A DNA stretch of 64,000 nt from the NCBI GenBank assembly GCA_947425785.1, contig CANEAY010000005.1, positions 1 to 64,000 on the forward strand, read 5' to 3'. The position numbers were made by a program, and so were the translations under genes. Numbering within the stretch: the first letter of the stretch is position 1; each line of letters opens with the position of its first letter. The DNA is from an uncultured Pseudoflavonifractor sp. (lineage in GTDB: Bacteria; Bacillota; Clostridia; Oscillospirales; Oscillospiraceae). This document shows positions 34,391-43,242 of this stretch, piece after piece. The notes beneath the pieces are model-generated. The model was not told the origin of the DNA. It searched no databases and worked only from the letters and a program-made list of their open reading frames with translations.

Positions 34391-35314
34391 ATGCGTATCC
34401 TTTTTATGGGCACCCCGGAGTTCGCCGTTCCCTCTCTGGAGGCCCTTGTGGCCGCGGGACACACGGTCTGCGGCGTATTCTGCCAGCCGGACAAACCTGT
34501 GGGGCGGCACCAGAATCAGCTCCAGCCCCCGCCGGTGAAGGAGCACGCCCAGGCCCGCGGCATCCCTGTCTACCAGCCCACCAAGCTGCGGGACGGCACG
34601 GTGCTGGCCATCATTCAGGAGCTGGCCCCTGACCTGATCGTGGTGGCGGCCTATGGCCGCATCCTGCCCCAGGAGATATTGGACTGCCCGCCCATGGGCT
34701 GTATCAACGTCCACTCGTCCCTGCTGCCCAAGTACCGGGGGGCGGCCCCTATTAACTGGGCCATCCTCAATGGGGATAAGGAGACGGGGGTCACCATCAT
34801 GCACATGGCCGCCGCTCTGGATGCGGGAGACATTATTTCCCAGGAAAGGACGGCCATTGACTCCAATGAGACGGCCCCTGTGCTCACTGCCCGGCTGGCG
34901 GAGCTGGGAGGGAAGCTGTTGGTGGAGACGGTGGCGGCTTTGGAGGCGGGTACCGCCTCCCGCACCCCCCAGGAGGAAGGGGCGGTGACCCTGGCCCCCA
35001 TGCTCTCCAAGGAGCTGTCCCCCATGGACTTCACCAAAACGGCCCAGGCCCTTCACGACCAGGTGCGGGGACTGTACCCCTGGCCCTCCGCCATTGCCCA
35101 GGTGGGCGGTGTGCGCTGCAAGATCCTGTCCACTGTGGCGGAAGAGGGGAAGGGCACACCCGGCACGGTGCTGGAAGCTGGGAAAAAGGGGCTTTTGGTG
35201 GCCTGCGGCCAGGGGGCGCTGCGTATTTTGGAGCTTCAGCCTGACGGGAAAAAGGCCATGCCCGCCGCCGCCTTCCTTCAGGGCCATCCCCTGGAAGCGG
35301 GGAGTCCCCTCTGA
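34391..35314 (+). CDS. fmt: Methionyl-tRNA formyltransferase
   Basis: A 307-residue enzyme formylating initiator Met-tRNA with 10-formyl-THF. N-terminal MRILFMGTPEFAVPSLEAL, AAYGRILP and the catalytic NVHSSLLPKYRGAAPI are typical; the C-terminal OB-like domain binds the tRNA. Starts two bases after def, and its TGA shares a base with the rsmB ATG (TGATG). Confidence 0.97.
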   Translation: MRILFMGTPEFAVPSLEALVAAGHTVCGVFCQPDKPVGRHQNQLQPPPVKEHAQARGIPVYQPTKLRDGTVLAIIQELAPDLIVVAAYGRILPQEILDCPPMGCINVHSSLLPKYRGAAPINWAILNGDKETGVTIMHMAAALDAGDIISQERTAIDSNETAPVLTARLAELGGKLLVETVAALEAGTASRTPQEEGAVTLAPMLSKELSPMDFTKTAQALHDQVRGLYPWPSAIAQVGGVRCKILSTVAEEGKGTPGTVLEAGKKGLLVACGQGALRILELQPDGKKAMPAAAFLQGHPLEAGSPL

Positions 35315-36621
35315 TGGGTACTTCTGCCCGGGAAGTGGCCCTTCAATGCCTGCTGGCGGGAGAGAAGCAGGGGGCCTGGTCGGACGGTTACCTCCGCAGC
35401 GCCATCCGAAAGGCGGGGCTTGACCACCGGGATGCCGCTCTGTGCACCCGGCTGGCCTTTGGGGTGCTCCAGAACCGGATGCTGCTGGACTGGCACATTG
35501 CACGCCTGTCCACCACGCCCCCGGAAAAGCTGGAGAGCGCCGTAGGGGACTGCCTGCGGCTGGGGCTCTATCAGCTTATGGCCTTAGACCGGGTGCCTGT
35601 CCACGCCGCCGTCAACGAGTCGGTGGCGTTGGCGAAAAAATATGCCCGCAATCCCAGGGCGGCCGCCCTGGTGAATGCCGTTCTCCGGGCCTTTGACCGG
35701 GAGGAGGGCCATCCCCAGCCGGAGGAGCCGGAAATTCGATACAGCCACCCTCGTTGGCTTGTAAAGGAGTTTTCCCGTACACTGCCCGGGCTGGAGGTGG
35801 AGGCGCTTCTGGCGGCAAACAATGCCCAGCCCCCCACCCAGGCCCAGGTCAACACCCTGAAAACCACCCAGGAGGCATTGAGGTCAGAGCTGACCCAGGC
35901 CGGACTTTCTGTGGCGGCACACCCCTGGCTTCCCAACTGTTTGGAGCTGGAGAGCACCGGGAACCTGGAGGAGCTGTCCGCCTTTCGGGAGGGGCGGTTC
36001 TATGTCCAGGACGCCGCCGCCCGGCTGGCAGTGCTGGCCGCAGAAGCAAAGCCGGGAATGGATATCCTGGACGCCTGCGCCGCCCCCGGGGGTAAATCCT
36101 TTGCCGCTGCCATTGCCGCAGAGTGTAAAGGCACTATCCTTTCCTGTGATATCCACCCTCACAAGAAGGCGCTGATCGAGAAGGGGGCGGCCCGGCTGGG
36201 CATCACCGGCCTTACCGCCGCTGTGATGGACGGAAAGGTCTTTGACCCGGCGTTGGAAAACCGCTTTGACCTGGTCATTGCCGATGTGCCCTGTTCGGGG
36301 TTGGGCATCATCCGCAAGAAGCCGGATATCCGCTATAAAGACCCGGAGCCCTTGAAGGGCCTGCCCCAAGTTCAGCGGGATATCCTCTCCAACGTGGCCC
36401 GGTATGTCAGGCCGGGGGGCACCCTCCTGTATGCCACCTGCACCCTCCTGAAGCGGGAGAACGAGGATGTGGTGGAGTGTTTTTTGAAGGAAAATTTGGA
36501 CTTTTCATTGGAGCCCTTTGCATTGCCCGGCCCTGTGGGAGAGACGGAGGGGATGGTGACCCTGTGGCCCCACCGCCACGGCACCGATGGGTTTTTCATT
36601 GCCAGGCTTCATCGCAGATAG
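35314..36621 (+). CDS. rsmB: 16S rRNA (cytosine-967-C5)-methyltransferase RsmB
   Basis: A 435-residue enzyme with an N-terminal NusB-like RNA-binding domain (about 1-140) and a C-terminal Rossmann methyltransferase domain. SAM-binding DACAAPGGKSFAAA, the ADVPCSGLGIIRKKPD motif and YATCTLLKREN (two catalytic cysteines, in PCSG and TCT) are visible. The order def-fmt-rsmB is conserved in Firmicutes. Coupled to fmt by a one-base overlap and followed by rlmN after 12 bases. Confidence 0.95.
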   Translation: MGTSAREVALQCLLAGEKQGAWSDGYLRSAIRKAGLDHRDAALCTRLAFGVLQNRMLLDWHIARLSTTPPEKLESAVGDCLRLGLYQLMALDRVPVHAAVNESVALAKKYARNPRAAALVNAVLRAFDREEGHPQPEEPEIRYSHPRWLVKEFSRTLPGLEVEALLAANNAQPPTQAQVNTLKTTQEALRSELTQAGLSVAAHPWLPNCLELESTGNLEELSAFREGRFYVQDAAARLAVLAAEAKPGMDILDACAAPGGKSFAAAIAAECKGTILSCDIHPHKKALIEKGAARLGITGLTAAVMDGKVFDPALENRFDLVIADVPCSGLGIIRKKPDIRYKDPEPLKGLPQVQRDILSNVARYVRPGGTLLYATCTLLKRENEDVVECFLKENLDFSLEPFALPGPVGETEGMVTLWPHRHGTDGFFIARLHRR

Positions 36622-36633
36622 GAGGGGAGAGGC

Positions 36634-37659
36634 TTGCGGGACATCAAATCTATGACGCTGGAGGAGCTGGCTGCCTTTATGAAGGAGCAGGGTGAGCCCC
36701 CCTTCCGGGCCAAGCAGGTCTTTCAGTGGCTCCACCGGGGAGCGTCCTCCTTTGATGGGATGACCAACCTCTCCAAGGCCCTGCGGGAGAAGCTGGCCCA
36801 GAGCTGCTTCCTTGCTGTGCCCACGGTGGAGCGCAAGCAGGTCTCCAGGCTGGACGGCACCATCAAGTACCTGTGGCGGCTCTCCGACGGCAACTGTGTG
36901 GAGACGGTTTTGATGCGCTACCACCATGGGAATACTGTGTGTATCTCCTCCCAGGTGGGGTGCCGCATGGGCTGTGCCTTCTGTGCCTCCACCATCGGCG
37001 GCAAGGTGCGGGATCTGACGCCGGCGGAGATGGTGGATCAAGTGCTGTTCACCCAGCTGGATTCCGGGTATCCCATTTCCAATATCGTTTTGATGGGCAT
37101 TGGCGAGCCGCTGGACAACTTTGACACCGTTCTGCGCTTTTTGGAGCTGGTGAACCATCCCGACGGGCTGAACATTGGGATGCGGCACATCTCCCTGTCC
37201 ACCTGCGGCCTGGTGGGACAGATTGACAAACTGGCCGATCTTCGGTTACAATTAACGTTATCAGTTTCCCTCCACGCCCCCGATGACGAGACCCGGTCCA
37301 GGCTCATGCCGGCGAACCGGGGGGTGGGGGTGGAGCGGCTTTTCGAGAGCTGCCGCCGGTATTTTGATATCACCGGCCGGCGCATCTCCTATGAGTACGC
37401 CATGATCGACGGGGTCAACGACTCCGACCGGCAGGCCGACCTGCTCATCAAGCATCTGCGGGGCACGCCGGGCCATGTGAATCTCATTCCCCTCAACGAG
37501 GTGGCGGAGAGCCCCTTCAAGCCCAGCCGCCGGGTGAGGGAATTCCAGAAACGGTTGGAAGAGGGCGGGGTCACCGCCACCGTCCGGCGGAAGCTGGGCG
37601 GAGATATCGACGCGTCCTGCGGCCAGCTCAGGCGCAAGCGCATGGAGGAAGGACAATGA
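36634..37659 (+). CDS. rlmN: Dual-specificity 23S rRNA/tRNA adenine-C2 methyltransferase RlmN
   Basis: A 341-residue radical SAM enzyme that methylates 23S A2503 and some tRNAs at A37. The radical cluster motif CRMGCAFCAS (CxxxCxxC) and the C-terminal SCGQLRRK catalytic cysteine are present, along with LMGIGEPLDNF and SLHAPDDETRSRLMP. TTG 36634 is chosen as it follows AGGAGGGGAG by five bases and yields the usual length; ATG 36652 would truncate the N-terminus. ATGA overlap with the phosphatase gene. Confidence 0.95.
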   Translation: MRDIKSMTLEELAAFMKEQGEPPFRAKQVFQWLHRGASSFDGMTNLSKALREKLAQSCFLAVPTVERKQVSRLDGTIKYLWRLSDGNCVETVLMRYHHGNTVCISSQVGCRMGCAFCASTIGGKVRDLTPAEMVDQVLFTQLDSGYPISNIVLMGIGEPLDNFDTVLRFLELVNHPDGLNIGMRHISLSTCGLVGQIDKLADLRLQLTLSVSLHAPDDETRSRLMPANRGVGVERLFESCRRYFDITGRRISYEYAMIDGVNDSDRQADLLIKHLRGTPGHVNLIPLNEVAESPFKPSRRVREFQKRLEEGGVTATVRRKLGGDIDASCGQLRRKRMEEGQ

Positions 37660-38396
37660 CGATACGCTTTTGGGGTATCACAGACGTGGGCGCGGTACGC
37701 GCCCAAAATCAGGATTCCTATTACCTGGCGCCTGCCGGGGACGGCCTGGTGGCCGCCCTGGTATGCGACGGCATGGGGGGCGCCCGGGCGGGGAACGTGG
37801 CCAGCTCTCTGGCGGTGGAGACTGCCTCGGAGCATCTGGCATCCCTCACCGATGAGGCCCTGGCCGCCTCGCCGGGGGAGGCCCTGGCCCAGGCGGCCTC
37901 TATGGCCAACGACGCCATCTTCTGCAAGGCGGCGCTGGAGCCGGAGTGTCTGGGCATGGGCACCACCATGGTCTCCGCCGTGGCCTTCCCCGATGGGCGC
38001 ATCACGGTGCTGAACATCGGCGACAGCCGGGCCTATCACATCTGTGAGGAGGGCATCACCAAGGTGACCCGGGACCACTCGGTGGTGGAGGATCTGGTGC
38101 ACCGGGGAGAGATCACCCCGGAGGAGGCACGGCTCCACCCCCAGAAGAACCTCATCACCCGGTGCCTTGGCTCGGAGAGCGAGGCCCGCACCGACCTCTA
38201 TGAGCTTACCCTTGGCGCCGGGGAGTTCCTGCTTCTGTGTACTGATGGGCTCTCCAACGTACTTACCGACCAGGAGCTGCTCTATGAGGTCATCCACGGC
38301 GGGGAGCCGGAGACCTGCTGCCAGCGGATGCTGGACATCGCACTTTCCAGAGGGGCGCCGGACAATGTGACCGCCGTCCTCATTGAAATGGTATAA
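37656..38396 (+). CDS. prpC: PP2C-type Ser/Thr protein phosphatase (PrpC/Stp)
   Basis: A 246-residue PPM-family phosphatase that opposes the adjacent PASTA kinase. The metal-binding motifs are TDVGAVRAQNQD (N-terminal Asp), VCDGMGGARAGNVAS, NIGDSRAY, LCTDGLSNV and GAPDNVTAVLI, all in order. Soluble, without membrane segments. It begins on the rlmN stop (ATGA) and ends 15 bases before the kinase. Confidence 0.96.
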   Translation: MTIRFWGITDVGAVRAQNQDSYYLAPAGDGLVAALVCDGMGGARAGNVASSLAVETASEHLASLTDEALAASPGEALAQAASMANDAIFCKAALEPECLGMGTTMVSAVAFPDGRITVLNIGDSRAYHICEEGITKVTRDHSVVEDLVHRGEITPEEARLHPQKNLITRCLGSESEARTDLYELTLGAGEFLLLCTDGLSNVLTDQELLYEVIHGGEPETCCQRMLDIALSRGAPDNVTAVLIEMV

Positions 38397-38411
38397 GGGA
38401 GGGAACGAACT

Positions 38412-40442
38412 ATGGATCAGTACATAGGGAAATTCCTCGACAATCGATATGAGATACTGGAGCGCATCGGCTCCGGCGGCATGGCCGTGGTGTACAAGGC
38501 CAAGTGCCACTGGCTCAACCGCTTTGTGGCGGTGAAGGTGCTCAAGGAGGACTTGGCCCAGGACGAGGAGTTCCGCCACCGCTTCCACGAGGAGTCCCAG
38601 GCCGTCGCCATGCTCTCCCACCCCAATATCGTGTCGGTCTACGATGTGTCCCGCCAGCCGGATATGGACTATATCGTCATGGAGCTCATCGAGGGCATCA
38701 CCCTCAAGCAGTACATGCAGAAGCGGGGCGGGAAGCTCTCCTGGAAGGAGTCCCTCCACTTTATCAGCCAGATCATGAAGGCCCTGTCCCACGCCCACGG
38801 CCGGGGTATCATCCACCGGGACATCAAGCCCCACAACATCATGGTGCTGCGGGACGGCAGTGTGAAGGTGGCCGATTTCGGCATCGCCCGGCTCATGTCC
38901 GCCGCCCAGAACACCATGACCCAGGAGGCTTTGGGCTCGGTACACTATATTTCCCCGGAGCAGGCCCGGGGAAGCCGGGTGGACGCCCGCAGCGACATCT
39001 ACTCCGCCGGCGTGGTGCTCTATGAGATGCTCACCGGCCGCCTGCCCTACGAGGGGGATTCCCCGGTGGCGGTGGCCATCCAGCACATCAATTCCATCCC
39101 CCTGTCGCCCAGGGAGCTGGACTCCTCTATCCCCGAGGCGTTGGAGGAGATCACCATGAAGGCCATGGCCTCCAACATCGACAAGCGCTATGCTTCCGCC
39201 GACGATATGCTGGCGGATCTGGAGGAGTTCCGCAAGAACCCCAACATCAGCTTCGACTATACCGACGCCGACCTGCTGGTGGGGGAGGACGAGCCCACCC
39301 GGCCCGTACAGCCTGTCTCCGCCGAGCAGGTGAAGCCCCAGGCCAAGCCCCCCCACGAGGAGGGCTCCTCCCGCCGCCGTCCCCGCCCGGAGCCGGTGGA
39401 GGAGGAATACGAGGATGAGGGCGGCGGAAAGCGCACCCTGGTCATCATCGCGGCGGCCCTTTTGTGTCTGGTGGCTGTGGGGGCCTTCCTTTGGAATACT
39501 GTATTCAAGGACATGTTTGCCAGCGGCCAGACCTTTGAGGTGCCCGACCTGGTCACCGGGGTCTACACTCTGGAGGAGGCCCAGGCCTTGCCCCAGGTGA
39601 CCGAGGCCGGTTTCACAGTGGAGGAGGGGAAGCAGGTGGTCAGCGACACCGTCCCCGCCGGGTATATCGTCAGCCAGAGCCCCGCCGCCGGGGAGCAGGT
39701 GAAGGTGGGCAACATGACCATCACCGTGGACATCAGCACCGGCAACGGAAATCTCACGGTACCCGACGTCTACAACAAAGACCGCCGGGTGGCGGAATCC
39801 ATATTGAAGGCCAAGGGCCTGGAGGTGGTCTTTGAGGAGGCAAACTCCAGCACGGTCACCAAGGACAATATTATCTCCCAGAGCCCCGAGGCCAACGCCG
39901 AGGTGGAGGAGGGGGACACGGTCACCCTGGTGGTGAGCCTGGGCCCCGATGTGAAGCAAGTCCCCATGATCGACGTGACCCGTATGACCCTGGCCGACGC
40001 CACCGACGCCATCACCAAGCTGAACCTGCGCATTGGCGAGGTAAAGCCTGTGTCCAGCGAGGACTATGCGGAGGGGCTGGTGTGTTATCAGAGCATCCCC
40101 CTCAACACCACTGTGCCGGAAGGCACTGTGGTCAACCTGCACGTGAGCCAGGGGCCTGACATCACCAAGCCCCCGGAGGCCACCGAGTCCGCCGAGCCCC
40201 AGCCCACGCCTACGCCCGCCGCCGGCAAGCCCCGGACGAAGAGCGGCACCGTGGAGCTGCCCAATGACCGGGAGAGCGTCACTGTCCGGGTCACTGTGGG
40301 CGGCGTGGAACAGCGCAATGAGCCGGTGGACACCCGTATGCGCATCTACCGCTTCAATGTGGAGGGCACCGGGCTTCAGGAGATCCTGGTCTACATTGAC
40401 GACGTTCAGGTCAAGAGCTATACCGAGGACTTCAGCAGCTGA
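38412..40442 (+). CDS. prkC: PASTA-domain Ser/Thr protein kinase (PrkC/PknB)
   Basis: A 676-residue receptor kinase sensing peptidoglycan fragments. Kinase domain about 1-275: GSGGMAVVYKA, catalytic HRDIKPHN, DFG in VADFGIARL and YISPEQARG. A Pro/Glu/Arg-rich linker precedes one membrane helix (near 345-365, VIIAAALLCLVAVGAFLW), then three extracellular PASTA repeats (starting near VPDLVTGVY, VPDVYNKDR and VPMIDVTRM). A Pro/Thr-rich spacer leads to a C-terminal beta domain of about 80 residues not covered by PASTA. In spore formers PrkC can trigger germination. Coupled to rsgA by TGATG. Confidence 0.96.
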   Translation: MDQYIGKFLDNRYEILERIGSGGMAVVYKAKCHWLNRFVAVKVLKEDLAQDEEFRHRFHEESQAVAMLSHPNIVSVYDVSRQPDMDYIVMELIEGITLKQYMQKRGGKLSWKESLHFISQIMKALSHAHGRGIIHRDIKPHNIMVLRDGSVKVADFGIARLMSAAQNTMTQEALGSVHYISPEQARGSRVDARSDIYSAGVVLYEMLTGRLPYEGDSPVAVAIQHINSIPLSPRELDSSIPEALEEITMKAMASNIDKRYASADDMLADLEEFRKNPNISFDYTDADLLVGEDEPTRPVQPVSAEQVKPQAKPPHEEGSSRRRPRPEPVEEEYEDEGGGKRTLVIIAAALLCLVAVGAFLWNTVFKDMFASGQTFEVPDLVTGVYTLEEAQALPQVTEAGFTVEEGKQVVSDTVPAGYIVSQSPAAGEQVKVGNMTITVDISTGNGNLTVPDVYNKDRRVAESILKAKGLEVVFEEANSSTVTKDNIISQSPEANAEVEEGDTVTLVVSLGPDVKQVPMIDVTRMTLADATDAITKLNLRIGEVKPVSSEDYAEGLVCYQSIPLNTTVPEGTVVNLHVSQGPDITKPPEATESAEPQPTPTPAAGKPRTKSGTVELPNDRESVTVRVTVGGVEQRNEPVDTRMRIYRFNVEGTGLQEILVYIDDVQVKSYTEDFSS

Positions 40443-41317
40443 TGGAGGGTATCATCCATAAGGCCCTGTCCGGGTTCTACTATGTGGACTGCGATGGGGA
40501 GAGCGTCACCTGCCGGGCCAGGGGGAAGTTCCGCCATGAAAAGCTCACCCCCCTGGTGGGAGACCGGGTCTCCATCACCCGTCTGCCCGACGGCAGCGGC
40601 TCGGTAGACGCCATTTTGCCCAGGAAAAACGAGTTTCACCGCCCGGCGGTGGCCAACATCGACCTGCTGGTGGTGGTCTGCTCCGGGGCCATCCCGGTCA
40701 CCGACCCCTTCCTCATCGACCGGGTCACCGCTATGGCAGAGCGCCGGGGCTGTGAGAGCGTTATCTGCTTTAATAAGTGGGACTTGGAACAGCCCCAGGC
40801 CCTCTATGAGACCTATCGGAACGCCGGGTTTCCCACCCTGCGGGTCAGCGCCGAGACGGGAGAGGGCATTCAGGCTCTCTCCGACTTGATCGCCGGGAAG
40901 GTTTGCGCCTTTACAGGCAACTCCGGCGTGGGGAAGTCCAGCATTTTGAACATCCTGGAACCGGGCTTTGTCCGGCCGGTGGGGGAGGTCAGCGAGAAGC
41001 TGGGCCGGGGCCGCCACACCACCCGGCACGTGGAGCTGTTCCGCTTGAAAAACGGCGCCGTAGTGGCCGACACCCCTGGTTTTTCCTCCTTTGAGGAGGA
41101 GGGGACGGGCTGTCCCCCGGAGGAATTGCAGTACGCCTTCCGGGAGTTTGCCCCCTATCTGGACGGGTGCAGGTTCCTGGACTGCGCCCATGTGAAGGAG
41201 AAGGGCTGTGCCGTGCTGGAGGCCCTCCAGGCCGGAAAAATTGCCCAGAGCCGCCATGACAGCTATGTGCGCCTCTATGAACAGGCCCGTTCTGTCCCGG
41301 AATGGCAGAGAAAATAA
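40442..41317 (+). CDS. rsgA: Ribosome small-subunit-dependent GTPase A
   Basis: A 291-residue circularly permuted GTPase for 30S maturation. N-terminal OB-fold (GIIHKALSGFYYV), then G4 NKWD, G1 GNSGVGKSSILN and G3 DTPGF in permuted order, and a C-terminal zinc-binding segment with CRFLDCAHVKEKGCAV. Order prpC-prkC-rsgA is as in B. subtilis; the rpe and thiN genes that follow there are missing, and the spore locus follows directly. Confidence 0.96.
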   Translation: MEGIIHKALSGFYYVDCDGESVTCRARGKFRHEKLTPLVGDRVSITRLPDGSGSVDAILPRKNEFHRPAVANIDLLVVVCSGAIPVTDPFLIDRVTAMAERRGCESVICFNKWDLEQPQALYETYRNAGFPTLRVSAETGEGIQALSDLIAGKVCAFTGNSGVGKSSILNILEPGFVRPVGEVSEKLGRGRHTTRHVELFRLKNGAVVADTPGFSSFEEEGTGCPPEELQYAFREFAPYLDGCRFLDCAHVKEKGCAVLEALQAGKIAQSRHDSYVRLYEQARSVPEWQRK

Positions 41318-41387
41318 AGGAAAACGCACCAAAGGCCGTCTTCTTTCGTATACTGAGGTATCTCAGAAGCGAAAGGAGGCGGCTTTT

Positions 41388-41558
41388 ATGCTGTCTGCGG
41401 AAATGAAGCGCGATCTGGCCCTGGCGGCGGCCTGTACCGGCGGCGTGGCGGTACTGCTGGCCCCTGCCAGCGTGGTTACGTTGGCCATCGGGCTGGCGGC
41501 GGGCTACAAGGGACAGGACTACATCAAGGCTCTGCTGGAGGGAGGTGACAAGGCATGA
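41388..41558 (+). CDS. Small hydrophobic protein, translationally coupled to spoVM
   Basis: A 56-residue protein with no family that I recognise. It has a charged N-terminus (MLSAEMKRDLALAAA), a hydrophobic Ala/Val/Leu-rich core of about 25 residues (GGVAVLLAPASVVTLAIGL) that could be a membrane or amphipathic helix, and a short charged end. A strong GAAAGGAGGC site lies 7 bases before ATG 41388. Its TGA overlaps the spoVM ATG (ATGA), so the two should be produced together. A small inverted repeat CTGAG-GTAT-CTCAG (41353-41366) lies upstream. A sporulation role is inferred from context only. Confidence 0.8.
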   Translation: MLSAEMKRDLALAAACTGGVAVLLAPASVVTLAIGLAAGYKGQDYIKALLEGGDKA

Positions 41559-41626
41559 GGATCGTAGTGGTGAAGTCCCCCAAGGCCCTGCGGGGCATTT
41601 TGCGCCGTTTGTTCCACCTGAAATGA
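41555..41626 (+). CDS. spoVM: Stage V sporulation protein M (SpoVM)
   Basis: A 23-residue amphipathic peptide beginning MRIVVVKSPKALRGILRR. It aligns with B. subtilis SpoVM (26 residues, MKFYTIKLPKFLGGIVR): the Lys-x-Pro-Lys core with the helix-bending Pro, Leu-12, Gly-14, Ile-15 and Arg-17 are shared. SpoVM recognises the convex forespore surface and anchors SpoIVA. GGAGGTGA lies six bases upstream. Location after rsgA matches B. subtilis (prpC-prkC-rsgA-rpe-thiN-spoVM), and spoIVA is encoded nearby. Far below usual gene-size cut-offs, so easily missed. Confidence 0.9.
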   Translation: MRIVVVKSPKALRGILRRLFHLK

Positions 41627-41627
41627 G

Positions 41628-41656
41628 ACATACCTTCCGCTCCCTGCTCATATAGA
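41628..41656 (+). promoter_or_regulatory. Possible sigma-E-like promoter before the sipL-like gene
   Basis: ACATACC at 41628-41634, a 14-base spacer, then CATATAGA at 41649-41656. The layout resembles the mother-cell sigma-E consensus (about kmATATT, 13-14 bases, CATACAnT), but several positions differ. Location between spoVM and the sipL-like gene is suggestive. Confidence 0.35.
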
Positions 41657-41705
41657 TGCACAGAAGAAAGAGGCGGGAAGCCTGTGCAAGGAGTGGAATA
41701 CGCTT

Positions 41706-43229
41706 ATGGAATTGGAATTGAACCGGATCCAGCTCTACGGTTTTCACGCGGTGCTGGACACCACCCTCCCCAGGGAGGAGACGTTGGAAATGATCGTGCC
41801 GGATGCCTGCCCTGATATCCTCCGGGTGGTGGACACCGACGGAAAAGTGCTCATCAGCCGCCGGGAGGCCATGGACGGCAGGGTGGAGCTCTCCGGGGCC
41901 TTCAGGGCCGCTGTTCTCTATATCCCCGACGGGGAGAGTGGTGTGCGGCACCTGGATGTGACCATCCCCTTCACCTGTGCCGCGGAGGACAAGGACATCA
42001 CCCCCGGCTGCTGTGTGGTGGCCTCTGCCCGGCTGTGCCGGGCGGATACCCGGGCGGTGAATCCCCGGAAGGTGCTGGTGCGGGCGGAGGCGGCCATCGA
42101 CATCACCGTCTTTGCCCCCAAGAGCGACGACATCTGCACCCACGTGCCCGACGCCGAGGCCCAGGGCATCGAACAGCTCACCGAGACCCAGGAGGTCTAT
42201 CTCACCGCCTGTGTCCAGGAAAAGCCCTTCTCCTGTACCGACGAGATCACTCTTCCTGTAAACAAGGCCGCCCCGGCGGAGCTTTTGAAGAGCCGGGTGA
42301 GCTTCAGCCGGGGGGACGCCAAAATTATCGGCAACAAGCTCATCTTCAAGGGGAGCGCAAACCTTTCTATCCTCTACCGGGGGGAGGATGACGGCCTCTA
42401 CACCACCGGGGCGGAGCTGCCTTTCTCCCAGATCATGGAGGTCTCCGGGGTGGGGGAGGACGCCGAGTGCGAGCTGACTCTGGCTCTGGCCGGGGCAGAC
42501 TGTACGCTGGACAGCGGGGACGACCGGCTGATGACGGTGAGCGTGGAAGTGCTGGCCCAGGCCGTGGTGCGGGAGCTGCGGGTGGTGGAGATGCTCTCCG
42601 ACGCTTACAGCACCAAGGAGTACCTGACGGCGGAGTGGGACAGCTGCGCTGTGGAGGGCCGCCTTGACCGGGGCGTTCGCACCCAGAACGTCCGGGAGGT
42701 GTGGGAGGCCGCCGTCCCCATGCGGGAAGTGGTGGACTGCCGGGCCGCCGTGGGCACTGTAAGCCGGGCCAGAGAAGGGGAGAAGCTGATCCTCACCGCC
42801 CAGGTTGAGGTGCAGGTGCTCTATCTGGGGGAGGAGGGAGAGCTCTGCTCCGCCTGCCACCCGGTGAGCGTGCCCTGCGCCCTGGAGCTGCCCGAGGGCA
42901 CCGCCTGCTTCTGCCAGTGCGAGGTGGTGGGAGACGTGTATGCCTCCGCCGCCATGGGCGGCATTGAGGCCAGGTTCAGCCTGGACTTCCGCTTCTGCGC
43001 CCTTTCCCAGCGGCAGCTCACCGGCCTTTCCGACCTGCGGCCGGGAGAGGCCCCGGAGCAGGCCGGCGACCAGCCTTCCCTTGTCCTGCGGATGCTGGAG
43101 GGGGGAGAGCGGCTCTGGGACGTGGCCAAGGCCTATGGTACCACCATCGGGGACATCATCAGCGCCAATGAGTTGGAGGGGGAGTCCGCCGCGGCGGGCC
43201 GCCTGCTGCTCATTCCCAGGAGAAGGTAA
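41706..43229 (+). CDS. sipL: SipL-like spore coat protein (DUF3794 plus LysM)
   Basis: A 507-residue protein with DUF3794/SPOCS-type beta domains over most of its length (for example EMIVPDACPDILRVVDTDGKVL, then repeats near residues 160-290 and 310-440) and a C-terminal LysM module (about 455-505: GERLWDVAKAYGTTIGDIISAN, RLLLIP). This is the architecture of Clostridioides difficile SipL, which binds SpoIVA through LysM and is the functional counterpart of Bacillus SpoVID. spoIVA starts 13 bases downstream, supporting the call. AAGGAG precedes ATG 41706. Confidence 0.88.
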   Translation: MELELNRIQLYGFHAVLDTTLPREETLEMIVPDACPDILRVVDTDGKVLISRREAMDGRVELSGAFRAAVLYIPDGESGVRHLDVTIPFTCAAEDKDITPGCCVVASARLCRADTRAVNPRKVLVRAEAAIDITVFAPKSDDICTHVPDAEAQGIEQLTETQEVYLTACVQEKPFSCTDEITLPVNKAAPAELLKSRVSFSRGDAKIIGNKLIFKGSANLSILYRGEDDGLYTTGAELPFSQIMEVSGVGEDAECELTLALAGADCTLDSGDDRLMTVSVEVLAQAVVRELRVVEMLSDAYSTKEYLTAEWDSCAVEGRLDRGVRTQNVREVWEAAVPMREVVDCRAAVGTVSRAREGEKLILTAQVEVQVLYLGEEGELCSACHPVSVPCALELPEGTACFCQCEVVGDVYASAAMGGIEARFSLDFRFCALSQRQLTGLSDLRPGEAPEQAGDQPSLVLRMLEGGERLWDVAKAYGTTIGDIISANELEGESAAAGRLLLIPRRR

Positions 43230-43242
43230 GGGGGAGAGGAAG

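Noticed and set aside
37389-40142. A 917-codon minus-strand open frame opposite rlmN, prpC and prkC
   Set aside because: Same GC-bias artefact; all three sense genes have complete catalytic motifs.
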